Source: Plantactinospora soyae
GTDB lineage: Bacteria; Actinomycetota; Actinomycetes; Mycobacteriales; Micromonosporaceae
Reading direction: 5' to 3'
Assembly: GCF_014874095.1 (NCBI RefSeq)
Contig: NZ_JADBEB010000001.1
Span: 7,378,001-7,442,000 of the forward strand
DNA length: 64,000 nt
Of this stretch, positions 17,871 to 25,883 are shown one piece after another. Each line of letters begins with the position of its first letter. The first letter of the stretch is position 1. Made by a program: the position numbers and the translations under genes. The notes under the pieces are model-generated. The model was given only the letters and a program-made list of their open reading frames with translations. It had not been told where the DNA came from and searched no databases.

Positions 17871-18196
17871 CTGTGCTGTGGTTTTCGGAGGGGCTCTGGT
17901 ATTACACGACCGCTGTCACGTCATGACCGCTGTCGGACTACCACGGTTGGCGGGAACCCAAACTCCACCATGGATGATGCTACGTCGGCCGTGCTGGAGC
18001 GGTTCCGCGTCCCTACGATGCTCTGACTCCGAGTGGGCCGGATGCACCCCGCTGATGTCCCAGGCTGTAGGCGATACCCTCGTTTCGACAGATCCCGACA
18101 TCGGCCAGCGCGCGACACCAGTCACGGGCCCTGACAGTCGCGGCGCGCGCGGACGGCGGGGCAGAAGCGGACGTTGGCCGTAGACCAGGCGTCCCT
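17871..18196. other. Gene-free stretch
   Basis: I see no start codon with a plausible ribosome site and no recognisable protein on either strand. It lies between the divergent NTF2-like gene and the transposase remnant, and may hold the promoter of the former. Confidence 0.4.
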
Positions 18197-18719
18197 AATG
18201 TTGACGGCACGAAGGAACTCATCGCCCTGATCGACGGCTACCGGGAGTCGACCGGGTCGTGGGCGGACCTGCTGCGTGACTGTGCCCGCCGCGGGATGCG
18301 CGCCCCGGTCCTGGCCGCCGGTGACGGCGCGCTGGGGTTCTGGACGGCGTTGCGGGAGGTGTTCCCCACCACCCGGGAGCAGCGCTGCTGGTTCCACAAG
18401 ATCGGTAACGTGTTGTCGGCGCTGCCGAAGTCCGCCCACCCGGGCGCGAAGAAGGCCCTGGCCGAGATCTGGAACGTTGAGGACCGCGACCACGCCCGCC
18501 GTGCCGTGGCGGCGTTCAAGCTGGCCTACGGCGCCAAGTTCGTCAAGGCCGTCGCGAAGGTCACCGACGACCTCGACGAGCTGCTCGCGTTCTACGACTT
18601 CCCCGCCGAACACTGGGTGCATCTGCGCACCACCAACCCACCTTGTCGCCCTGGTCCGCTCCGGGGCCAAATTCGAGAACGGCTTCTTGGTCGAGCGCGA
18701 CGAGACCGTCGCAGCCTGA
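18197..18719 (+). pseudogene. IS256-family (Mutator) transposase remnant
   Basis: The plus strand reads GTKELIALIDGYRESTGSW, then APVLAAGDGALGFWTALREVFP, QRCWFHKIGNVLSALPKS and EHWVHLRTTNP, the central-to-late part of an IS256-type DDE transposase. Near 18640 the frame changes and the text jumps to LVALVRSGAKFENGFLVERDE, which is the C-terminus of the same family. So about 60 residues, including the ESTFATVRxRT block, are deleted and the N-terminal DDE part is also missing. It cannot be active. Confidence 0.8.
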
Positions 18720-18743
18720 TCACACGTCACCGAACGACACCGA

Positions 18744-18756
18744 TTGACAATTGCTC
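18744..18756 (+). repeat. 13-bp direct repeat, left copy
   Basis: TTGACAATTGCTC occurs here and again at 20110 to 20122 in the same orientation. The pair brackets a 1.35-kb segment holding the C45-family gene and the cut end of the membrane-protein gene. It lies 24 bases after the transposase remnant. Confidence 0.6.
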
Positions 18757-18953
18757 CCGCCGCTCGTCTACTTGACTCCCGGCTCCTCCAACGCGGGACA
18801 TTGTCGCCGGCTTGGTATCGGCCACGCTCGCATTCAGCGGCTTCAACCAGATCCAGCGCCTGGCCGTCGCCGATGGCGGCCACCTGGTGATTCACCCCGC
18901 AATTGGCTAGGTTGCCCTCACCTCGACCGATTCTCACAGGGGGAGTGGCAGCC

Positions 18954-19901
18954 GTGCGGCAAGAGCACAAGATCTTCCAGGCGATCGAGGTCGGCGACGG
19001 CGGCGACGGGCGGTGGGCCGCCTACGCCCGGACCCTGTGGCAGGAGATGGAGGGCCTGCTGACCGAGGAGGGCCGGACTCCGCAGGGCGCGAACCGTGTT
19101 CGGGCGCTGTTCCGTACGCACATGCCGGAACTGGTCCCGGTTCTGGACCGCCTGGCCGGCCAACTCGACCGGCCCGGGGCGGAAGCCTTCCTCACCCACG
19201 CGGCACTGCGGCTGTTCACCCAGTCCTGCACCCAGATCGGCCAGAACGGCACTCTGCTGCGCAACTATGACCTACGGCCCGATCAGTGCGAGGGGACCAT
19301 CGTCTACTCCTGCTTCCTGCGCCCCGTGATCGGGATGCAGGACATGCTGTGGGGCTTGCTGGACGGGATGAACGACGCCGGTCTCGCGGTCTCGCTCACC
19401 TGGGGCGGACGTTCCGCCTACGGACGGGGCTTCGCCATTTTCGTCGTGGTGCGCTACCTGCTGGAGACGTGCGACACCGTCGATGAGGCGGTCGGCAGGC
19501 TGCGGTCCCTTCCGGTCGCCGTCCCCCAGAACCTCACCCTTGTCGATCCCACCAAGGCGGTGACGGTGTTCGTGGGGCCGGATATGTCACCGACGGTGGC
19601 GCCGGATGCCTGCGCCGCCAACCACCAGCACCTGCCGGTGACCGACGAGCAGGAGCGTGCCCTGCGGACGCAGGAGCGGCTGCGCGCCATTCGCGCCGCG
19701 GGTGTGGACGACGTGGCGGCGATGCTGAAGCCGCCGCTATACCAATCCGTCGACGAGCAGGGGTTAAGAACGCTCTACACAGCCCACTACCGGCCCGTCG
19801 ACGGCCGTGTGACGTACTACTGGCCCGGTGAGTCCTGGCAACAGTCCTTCGGCGACTTCACACCCGGATCCCGCACCGTGACCTTGGGCCGGACCAGCTG
19901 A
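18954..19901 (+). CDS. Peptidase C45-like / acyl-CoA:6-APA acyltransferase-fold protein
   Basis: 315 residues of the Ntn-hydrolase type. The likely nucleophile is C92 in QSCTQIGQNGTLLRNYDL, matching the Cys followed by NxxLxxRNYD seen in isopenicillin-N acyltransferase (AAT) and related C45 proteins, and GMNDAGLAVSLTWGGR is the conserved downstream block. Such proteins self-cleave before the Cys and then hydrolyse or transfer acyl-amides. The GTG at 18954 has AGGGGGAG eight bases upstream. It is the only intact gene between the two 13-bp direct repeats, next to a transposase remnant, so acquisition by transfer is plausible. Confidence 0.8.
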   Translation: MRQEHKIFQAIEVGDGGDGRWAAYARTLWQEMEGLLTEEGRTPQGANRVRALFRTHMPELVPVLDRLAGQLDRPGAEAFLTHAALRLFTQSCTQIGQNGTLLRNYDLRPDQCEGTIVYSCFLRPVIGMQDMLWGLLDGMNDAGLAVSLTWGGRSAYGRGFAIFVVVRYLLETCDTVDEAVGRLRSLPVAVPQNLTLVDPTKAVTVFVGPDMSPTVAPDACAANHQHLPVTDEQERALRTQERLRAIRAAGVDDVAAMLKPPLYQSVDEQGLRTLYTAHYRPVDGRVTYYWPGESWQQSFGDFTPGSRTVTLGRTS

Positions 19902-20085
19902 GAGGCTTTCCGGACCCCTGCTCACCCTGCATGAAGATCCTGCAAGAACGTGATGTCACCCACCGCTGACAGGCCCTCCCTCGGCCCGCCCCGCCACGGC
20001 CACACGATGAACCGGCAGGGGCTCGGCATCGCTCCACCTGTCGGACGCGCGCCTCCCCCAATACGCCCCGACAAGGCGTCTCTCG

Positions 20086-20832
20086 CTACATAGTCACCAA
20101 CCACAGGTCTTGACAATTGCTCATCAGCAGGATCAGGAGATGATCCGAGAGGTCGGTGCCGGCACCGAAGGATCGTTGTATCAGCGAGTGTCCGGCGATG
20201 CACATCATGAGGGCGACGATCAGTCCGGGTATGACCGCAGCGTAGACGGGTACTGGCCGGCCGCCGAGCAAGGGCAGCGAGCGTGGGAAGACCTCGCCAC
20301 GGGGCCGGATCAGTCCGAGGGTCAGCCAGGTACCGCCCTCGCCGGCGGCCGCGAGGGCCAGTCCGAAGATGCGGAGACCGGGGTGTTCGGCGAGGGTCTC
20401 GGCGCTTTCACCGATAGGCCAGGGCGTTAGCCAGCTCAGCCGGGTCACGACGTACGGCAGTGGGCAGAGAGCGGCAGACCAGGTCAGGATGCGACCCCAG
20501 GAGGCTGCGGAGGCCGGTGTCGTCCATGGAGCGCCCGGCCGTCCGCAGGATTGGCAGTGGCCGCGATGGTGCCGCAGGAGGCGTACCAGCACCGCGGCCC
20601 AACAGGCGCCGGCCGCCAAGGATCCGAACACGACCAGCGGCCGGTATCCAGTTGGTTCAGCGTCGCGTGCGATGTAACTCAACCACAACAGCAGGGCGCC
20701 GAAGGCTATCCCGGTGGCGCCCGCGGCGCTGCCGTTGTGGGGCCTCGCGAGCCTGAACAGGCGGGTGGTCAGCGCGGCGACGATCGCGGCGGGTACTGCC
20801 AGCGTCATCAGGTACGCGGTGATGGTGAGCAC
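20086..20832 (-). CDS. Multi-pass membrane protein, probably 3'-truncated
   Basis: 248 residues with about six hydrophobic helices (LTITAYLMTLAVPAAIVAAL, ATGIAFGALLLWLSYIA and others) and a cytoplasmic CQSCGRPG motif between helices three and four. I do not recognise the family with certainty. The end, LILLMSNCQDLWLVTM, stops within what should be another helical region and exactly at the right-hand 13-bp repeat, so the gene is probably cut. The start is GTG at 20832 or a later ATG. Confidence 0.55.
   Translation of the reverse strand: MLTITAYLMTLAVPAAIVAALTTRLFRLARPHNGSAAGATGIAFGALLLWLSYIARDAEPTGYRPLVVFGSLAAGACWAAVLVRLLRHHRGHCQSCGRPGAPWTTPASAASWGRILTWSAALCPLPYVVTRLSWLTPWPIGESAETLAEHPGLRIFGLALAAAGEGGTWLTLGLIRPRGEVFPRSLPLLGGRPVPVYAAVIPGLIVALMMCIAGHSLIQRSFGAGTDLSDHLLILLMSNCQDLWLVTM
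20110..20122 (+). repeat. 13-bp direct repeat, right copy
   Basis: TTGACAATTGCTC, identical to 18744 to 18756. It falls inside the last codons of the membrane-protein gene on the opposite strand, where the protein seems to be cut. Confidence 0.6.
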
Positions 20833-20837
20833 CCCGC

Positions 20838-21071
20838 AAGCCGGAACCGGCGCTGTCCGGCCGCGAGACGGAAATCGTCTCCCTGGTCGCTGACGGCCTG
20901 ACCAACCCCGAAATCGGCGCCGAACTGCACATCACCACCGGAACCGTCAAGACCCACCTCACCAGCATCCAGCGCAAGCTGAAGGTGCGAAACCGCGTCG
21001 GTATCGCTCACTGGGCGTGGCAAACACGCACCCGGACGCGGAGGCCAGGAGCACCGGGCGAGCAGCGCTAA
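20838..21071 (+). pseudogene. LuxR-type HTH fragment of a response regulator
   Basis: The plus frame reads ALSGRETEIVSLVADGLTN, then PEIGAELHITTGTVKTHLTS and RKLKVRNRVGIAHWAW, a full LuxR/GerE C-terminal helix-turn-helix, ending at TAA 21069. The receiver domain that should precede it is absent; instead the DNA immediately upstream is the start of the divergent membrane-protein gene. So only the DNA-binding domain remains, without a convincing start codon. Confidence 0.65.
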
Positions 21072-21234
21072 CTGCGGATCGGCAACCCCAGTCAAGTGAA
21101 CAGGCTGATCATTCCCGGGTACAGCAACCGCACGGTCATACCAGAGATCATCAGCCCGAGCCGAGAACCCCAGCTCACAGCCGGTGCGACGAGTTACGGC
21201 AGGCACACGGCACGACGCCCAGGCCCGGTAGCCG

Positions 21235-21276
21235 ACGCCGCACGCCGCACGCCGCACGCCGCACGCCGCACGCCGC
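21235..21276 (+). repeat. Six tandem copies of a 7-bp unit
   Basis: ACGCCGC is repeated six times without interruption, followed by a partial unit. It lies 119 bases upstream of the sialidase start in otherwise gene-free DNA (21072 to 21394). A run of 7-bp units can slip during replication, but it is outside any coding frame I accept. Confidence 0.85.
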
Positions 21277-21394
21277 ACGAGGAGTTGTAGCTATCTTTCC
21301 TTCACGTCAATGGAGACGTAGGTTATTTACCTGCCGTTCAACGGTGGCAGATACCGTCCGGGACCTACCGCGTCCGGACCTGGGGAGGATCGAC

Positions 21395-22645
21395 GTGAAC
21401 ATGAGGGGCCGAACCGCCACCATCCTGGTGATCACGAGCATCGCTGTCGCCGCAGTCGTACCGCCAACCGGCGCGGCTGGAGCGGCGGTCGACGATCCCG
21501 CAAAGGACGTCGCCCAGTACCACGCCGGGTTTCCGCTGTTCCGCAGTGCGAACATGTCCTCGCCGGACAAGCTCTCCAGTGGGGTGGGCTTCCACTCTTT
21601 CCGGATCCCGGCCGTCGTCCGGACCACCACCGGCCGGATCCTGGCCTTCGCCGAGGGCCGGCGGCACAACAACCGGGACCACGGCGACATCAACCTCGTC
21701 TACAAGCGCACAAAGACCACGACGGACCACGGAGCGGCGCCCGGCGACTGGGAGCCCCTCAAGGAGGTCGTGGGCTCGGGCAACGGGACCTGGGGAAACC
21801 CGACCGCGGTCGTGGACGGCGCCACCATCTATCTTTTCCTGTCCTGGAACGCGGGCGACCGCAGCCTGAAGGGCGGTGAGGAACTGCCGGACGGCTCCCT
21901 GACCAAGAAGATCGATTCCACCGAGGCCGGCCGGCGCCGTCTCTACCTGGTCACCAGCACGAATGACGGCGCGACCTGGTCCCAGCCTCAGGACATGACC
22001 TCGCAACTGACGCCGAACGGTTGGTCGTGGGATGCGGTCGGCCCCGGTATCGGTATCAAGCTCACTGCCGGACAGCTGGTGATCCCCGCGAAGGGTCGCA
22101 ACATCGTCGGCCTGGGCAGTCCGGGCAACCGCAGCTGGTCGTACCAGCTCCTGACCGGCGCGGGAAACGAGGGCACGATCGCCCAGACCCCCGACGGCAA
22201 CCTCTACCGCAACGATCGGCCAGACTCCGGCACGTACCGCTGGGTTGGCCGCGGCACGTTGAGCGGGTTCGGCACCCTCACCGCCGACGGCGGCCTGCCC
22301 GACCCACGGTGCGAAGGTTCGGTGCTGCTCTACAACACCGACTCGCCGGCCCGCACCGTCTTCCTCAACTCGGCGTCGACCACCAGCCGGCGCGAGATGC
22401 GGGTGCGAATCAGCTACGACGCCGACGCCCGCAAGTTCAACTACGGCCGCAAGCTGAGCGATGCACCCGTCTCCGGCGTCGGCTACGAGGGCGGCTACTC
22501 CAGCATGACAAAGACGGCCGACTTCCGGATCGGCGCACTGGTGGAAACCGACTTCTTCAACGACGGATCAGGAGCGAACTCCTACCGGGCGATCGTGTGG
22601 CGCCGGTTCAACCTGTCCTGGATCCTCAACGGCCCCAATAACTGA
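21395..22645 (+). CDS. Secreted exo-alpha-sialidase (GH33-like)
   Basis: 416 residues. A signal peptide (RTATILVITSIAVAAVV, cleavage near GAAGAA) precedes a sialidase domain with the FRIP motif SFRIPAVV at 68 to 75, supplying the first catalytic arginine, and an Asp-box STNDGATW at 188 to 195. EGGYSSM near the C-terminus is the likely site of the nucleophilic tyrosine. It should release terminal sialic acids from glycans outside the cell. The GTG at 21395 has GGGGAGGA five bases upstream; an ATG two codons later is possible. No sialic acid catabolic genes lie nearby. Confidence 0.85.
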   Translation: MNMRGRTATILVITSIAVAAVVPPTGAAGAAVDDPAKDVAQYHAGFPLFRSANMSSPDKLSSGVGFHSFRIPAVVRTTTGRILAFAEGRRHNNRDHGDINLVYKRTKTTTDHGAAPGDWEPLKEVVGSGNGTWGNPTAVVDGATIYLFLSWNAGDRSLKGGEELPDGSLTKKIDSTEAGRRRLYLVTSTNDGATWSQPQDMTSQLTPNGWSWDAVGPGIGIKLTAGQLVIPAKGRNIVGLGSPGNRSWSYQLLTGAGNEGTIAQTPDGNLYRNDRPDSGTYRWVGRGTLSGFGTLTADGGLPDPRCEGSVLLYNTDSPARTVFLNSASTTSRREMRVRISYDADARKFNYGRKLSDAPVSGVGYEGGYSSMTKTADFRIGALVETDFFNDGSGANSYRAIVWRRFNLSWILNGPNN

Positions 22646-22660
22646 CATTGAACTCGGCCG

Positions 22661-22691
22661 GGTCGGACGGCGTGCTGACCTGCCGCCGACC
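22661..22691. terminator. Hairpin between convergent genes
   Basis: GGTCGGACGGC pairs with GCCGCCGACC (one bulged A) around a ten-base loop. It lies between the stops of the sialidase (plus) and the sulfite-oxidase-family gene (minus), so it can serve both. Confidence 0.5.
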
Positions 22692-22693
22692 CC

Positions 22694-23989
22694 TCAGGCC
22701 ACGGTGACCGGATGCCGCACGACAGCGCCGAACAGGTAGCCCTGGGTGTTGTGCGGCACCGTCTCGGGCTGAGTTGCTCCGGTGACGTCGGTGGCCCGCG
22801 CCCGCAGTGCGTACACCCCGGAGGCCGGCGGCTTCCAGGAGATCTTCCACCGCTGCCAGCCCTTTCCGACGGTAGAGCCGACCAGACGGGCGCGACGCCA
22901 CGACGTACCGCCGTCGGTATTCACGACGACCTGCCGTACCGGTCCATTCGCCGACCAGGATCGGCCGCGCAGCACGTACCGCCGCCCCGCCGCGAGTTGG
23001 GCGTCCCAGGGCAGTTCGAAGGCGCTCTTGACCACCTGCGGACCCAGCAGCGTGCCCTCCTGCGGGTAGTCCGGCCCGATCAGGCGGTAGAACTGGGTAT
23101 TCCACGGCGAGAACAGCGGACCGTCGGACACCTCGATCTGGCCGACCCACTTGATCGACGAGATCCCGATCCAGGACGGCACCACCAGCCGGACCGGGAA
23201 CCCGTGATCCGGCGGCAACGGCTCACCATTCATCTCGTACGCCAGCAGCACGTCGCGCAGCGCCTTGGCCAGCGGCAGCGGGCGGCGCACCGGACCGAGG
23301 TTCACTCCCCCGCTGACGAAGTCCGCGTCCAGCCCCTGCGGCATGACGTCGACCGCCGCCGGAGTCAACCCGGCAGCACGCAGCACGGTGGACAGTGGCA
23401 CCCCGCGCCACCGGGCCACCCCGATCGCACCCAGCTTCCATGGGGTACCGGACACCTGCTGGCCCTGCTGGTTCGTGAAGAAGCTGCGGCCGTTTCCCGC
23501 GCACTCCACAAAGGCGGTCAGGGTGCGGGCCGGAAGGGCCCGCAACTGTCGGTAGCTGAACTCGACCGGGTCGGCGGCGGTGGGCGCGCCGGCCAGTCCC
23601 GTGCCGAACAACCGCAGCCGCCAGCTCTCCGGGTCGAGCACCGGCGTCTGCGTGTGGTTGCGAACGAAGAACCGGTCGATCGGCACCAGGTACCCCTGAC
23701 CGAACAGCGCCTCCCACCGCGTTTCGGCGTTGGTGCCGTGCACCTGGAAAAGCTCGGCCGGCAGCGGCTTCAGGATCGGCCCGACTGCTGCCGGTGTCCG
23801 GGCCGCCGGCTCGGCGGACGCCATCGGTACGGACGCGAACTGCGACGCCACCAGCGGCAATCCGACACCCCCCGCCAGGCGCATCACGTCACGCCGGGAG
23901 AGACCGTGACCCCGAGCTTCTCCGCGCAGCCACTGCCCGAGCCGCAGCCGGTCGTAGGCACCCTCGTTCGTCAACTCGTTCTGGTCCAT
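22694..23989 (-). CDS. Tat-exported sulfite-oxidase-family molybdoenzyme
   Basis: 431 residues. The N-terminus has a twin-arginine motif SRRDVM at 31 to 36 followed by a hydrophobic stretch, so the folded enzyme is exported by Tat. The Oxidored_molyb domain contains C163 in FVECAGNGRS, the cysteine that ligates molybdenum in this family, and GFPVRLVVPSWIGISSIKW; a Mo-co dimerisation domain (VRQVVVNTDGGTSWRRA) follows. It probably oxidises sulfite or reduces a sulfoxide-like substrate at the cell surface. The ATG at 23989 is preceded by GGGGGAAG. No cytochrome partner is adjacent. Confidence 0.9.
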   Translation of the reverse strand: MDQNELTNEGAYDRLRLGQWLRGEARGHGLSRRDVMRLAGGVGLPLVASQFASVPMASAEPAARTPAAVGPILKPLPAELFQVHGTNAETRWEALFGQGYLVPIDRFFVRNHTQTPVLDPESWRLRLFGTGLAGAPTAADPVEFSYRQLRALPARTLTAFVECAGNGRSFFTNQQGQQVSGTPWKLGAIGVARWRGVPLSTVLRAAGLTPAAVDVMPQGLDADFVSGGVNLGPVRRPLPLAKALRDVLLAYEMNGEPLPPDHGFPVRLVVPSWIGISSIKWVGQIEVSDGPLFSPWNTQFYRLIGPDYPQEGTLLGPQVVKSAFELPWDAQLAAGRRYVLRGRSWSANGPVRQVVVNTDGGTSWRRARLVGSTVGKGWQRWKISWKPPASGVYALRARATDVTGATQPETVPHNTQGYLFGAVVRHPVTVA

Positions 23990-24040
23990 GTCAGCTTCCC
24001 CCTCGGCGGACGGGCGGCTCACCGCAGCCAACCCAAAGGC

Positions 24041-24070
24041 AGCCTACTTTTCCCATAGCTCTTGTAGGCT
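24041..24070. promoter_or_regulatory. Inverted repeat upstream of the molybdoenzyme gene
   Basis: AGCCTAC at 24041 and GTAGGCT at 24064 form a 7-bp inverted repeat with a 16-base AT-richer spacer, about 50 bases upstream of the start at 23989. This is the size of an operator for a dimeric regulator; a hairpin is the alternative. Confidence 0.35.
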
Positions 24071-24221
24071 ATAGGACCACAGGCTCCCCGCGCGAGACCG
24101 GAGATCATGCCGTCGGCGGATCCAACCGCGTGCGCAGGCCGAACCCGGGATCAAGCCGGCCTGGGCCGCAGCGGCGTTCACCAGGCCTGGAGGTGAGCTG
24201 ACCGGCGATCCGTGCTCCCGG

Positions 24222-24995
24222 CTATCCGGCGTGGTGGTGGAACGTCCGGACCAGGTCCTCGACCCGGGCCCGCAGCTCCAGGAACTCCGGCGTCCGCTTG
24301 ATCGCCAGTTCGCGCTCCTCGGGCAGCTCCAGCGTGATGTCGGCGGCTATCCGCCCGGGATCGCTGGCCAGCACCACCACCCGCTGACCGAGGAAGACGG
24401 CCTCTTCCACGTCGTGGGTGACCATCAGCACGGTCGTGCCGGTGTCCCGCCACACCCGTCGGATGAAAAGTTGCATGTCCTCCTTGGTCTGCACGTCCAG
24501 CGCGCCGAACGGCTCGTCGAGGAGCAGGACGTCCGGCTCGCAGGCCAGTGCCCGGGCGATCGCCACCCGTTGGCGCTGCCCGCCGGAGAGTTGTCTCGGC
24601 AGGGCCGAGCGGAGTGCGGTCAGCCCGGTCTCCTCCAGATACCAGGCGACCCGGCGGGACCGCTCCGCCCGGTCGATCCGGAGCAGTTCCAGGCCGAACG
24701 CGACGTTGCGCTCGACCGTCCGCCAGGGATAGACGGCCCCGCTCTGCAACACCAGGCCACGGTCCGGGCCGGGCCCGAGCACCGGGTTGCCGTCGAGCAG
24801 AATCTCCCCGGCCGACGGCCGGTCGAGCCCGGCGACCAGGGACAGCAGCGTGGACTTGCCGGAACCGCTCGCCCCGACCACGCAGACGAACGAGGTACGG
24901 GCGATCCGCAGGTCGATGTCGGTCAGTGCGGGTACGGCCCGACCACGTCGCTGGAACTCCCTGCCGACTCCGACGAGTTCGAGCAGCCCGGTCAC
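24222..24995 (-). CDS. ABC importer ATPase (SsuB/TauB-like), guanidine operon
   Basis: 257 residues with Walker A GASGSGKST at 41 to 49, Q-loop, signature LSGGQRQRV and Walker B DVLLLDEPFGALD, the layout of nitrate/sulfonate/taurine importer ATPases. The GTG start overlaps the permease stop as GTGA, so translation is coupled. It is the last gene of the unit led by the guanidine riboswitch and gdmH, so it should power guanidine uptake; that substrate is inferred from context, not from this protein. Confidence 0.85.
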   Translation of the reverse strand: MTGLLELVGVGREFQRRGRAVPALTDIDLRIARTSFVCVVGASGSGKSTLLSLVAGLDRPSAGEILLDGNPVLGPGPDRGLVLQSGAVYPWRTVERNVAFGLELLRIDRAERSRRVAWYLEETGLTALRSALPRQLSGGQRQRVAIARALACEPDVLLLDEPFGALDVQTKEDMQLFIRRVWRDTGTTVLMVTHDVEEAVFLGQRVVVLASDPGRIAADITLELPEERELAIKRTPEFLELRARVEDLVRTFHHHAG

Positions 24996-25882
24996 GGCAC
25001 CCACCTTCCGATCCGGTCCCGGGTGATCCGCAGCGCCACGTCGGCGGTCACCCCGATCAGGCCGATCACCACCAGGATCGCGAAGATCTTGTCGGTCTGG
25101 GTGAAGCGCTGGGCGAGCAGGATCCGCTTGCCCAGTCCCTCCTGGCTGTTGACCAGCTCGGCGACCACGACCAGCCCCCAGGCGGCGGCGAAGTTCACCC
25201 GTACCGCGTCGACGATGCCGGGCAGGGCGTACGGCAGGATCACCTTGCCGAGGACCTCACTCCGCCGGGCGCCCAGCGTGTACGACACGTTGACCAGGTC
25301 CAGCGGCACCTGTCGGACCGCGTCGGCGACCATCAGCATGTTGAAGAAGACCGTGCCGATGAAGATGAGCGCGATCTTCGGAGACTCCCCGATGCCCAGC
25401 CAGATCAGCAGCAACGGCGTGAATGCGGCGGCTGGCAGGTACCGCAGCAGTCCACTGACCGGTTCCAGCGCCGAACGGGCGGCGGTGAAACTGCCCATCG
25501 CCACGCCGAGCGGCACCGCCACCGCGACCCCGAGCCCGTACCCGTAGAGGATCCGCCGGACGGTGGCCCAGGCGTCGGTGACGAGTTCCCCACTGCGGGC
25601 CATCTCGACTCCGGCCGCCCAGACCGCGCCCGGGGCCGGCAGGAACCGCGGGTCGACGGCCCCGGTGGCGCCGAGCACCAGCCAGGCCAGCAGCGGTACG
25701 GCCACCGACGCCAGTACCAGGATGGTGCGGGTCCGGCCGGGCAACGGGGTACGCAGCGCCAGTACCGTTCCCGGCCGCCCGGACGGACGGCGGCGGGGCA
25801 GCGACCCGAAGAGTTGCCGGGCGGTCGGCGGACGTTCCGGCGCCGCTCCCCCGGACGGACGCGGCTCGGCGAGGCGTTCCAT
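24992..25882 (-). CDS. ABC importer permease (SsuC-like), guanidine operon
   Basis: 296 residues: a 50-residue basic cytoplasmic leader, then about six membrane helices of the BPD_transp_1 fold with the coupling-helix region VSYTLGARRSEVLGKVILPYALP. The fold is that of SsuC/TauC. It lies one base after the stop of the binding-protein gene and overlaps the ATPase gene by four bases. Its job, moving guanidine across the membrane, is inferred from the riboswitch and gdmH upstream. Confidence 0.85.
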   Translation of the reverse strand: MERLAEPRPSGGAAPERPPTARQLFGSLPRRRPSGRPGTVLALRTPLPGRTRTILVLASVAVPLLAWLVLGATGAVDPRFLPAPGAVWAAGVEMARSGELVTDAWATVRRILYGYGLGVAVAVPLGVAMGSFTAARSALEPVSGLLRYLPAAAFTPLLLIWLGIGESPKIALIFIGTVFFNMLMVADAVRQVPLDLVNVSYTLGARRSEVLGKVILPYALPGIVDAVRVNFAAAWGLVVVAELVNSQEGLGKRILLAQRFTQTDKIFAILVVIGLIGVTADVALRITRDRIGRWVP

Positions 25883-25883
25883 C

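Noticed and set aside
21235-21276. CRISPR-like array
   Set aside because: Units are 7 bp without spacers; a simple tandem repeat.
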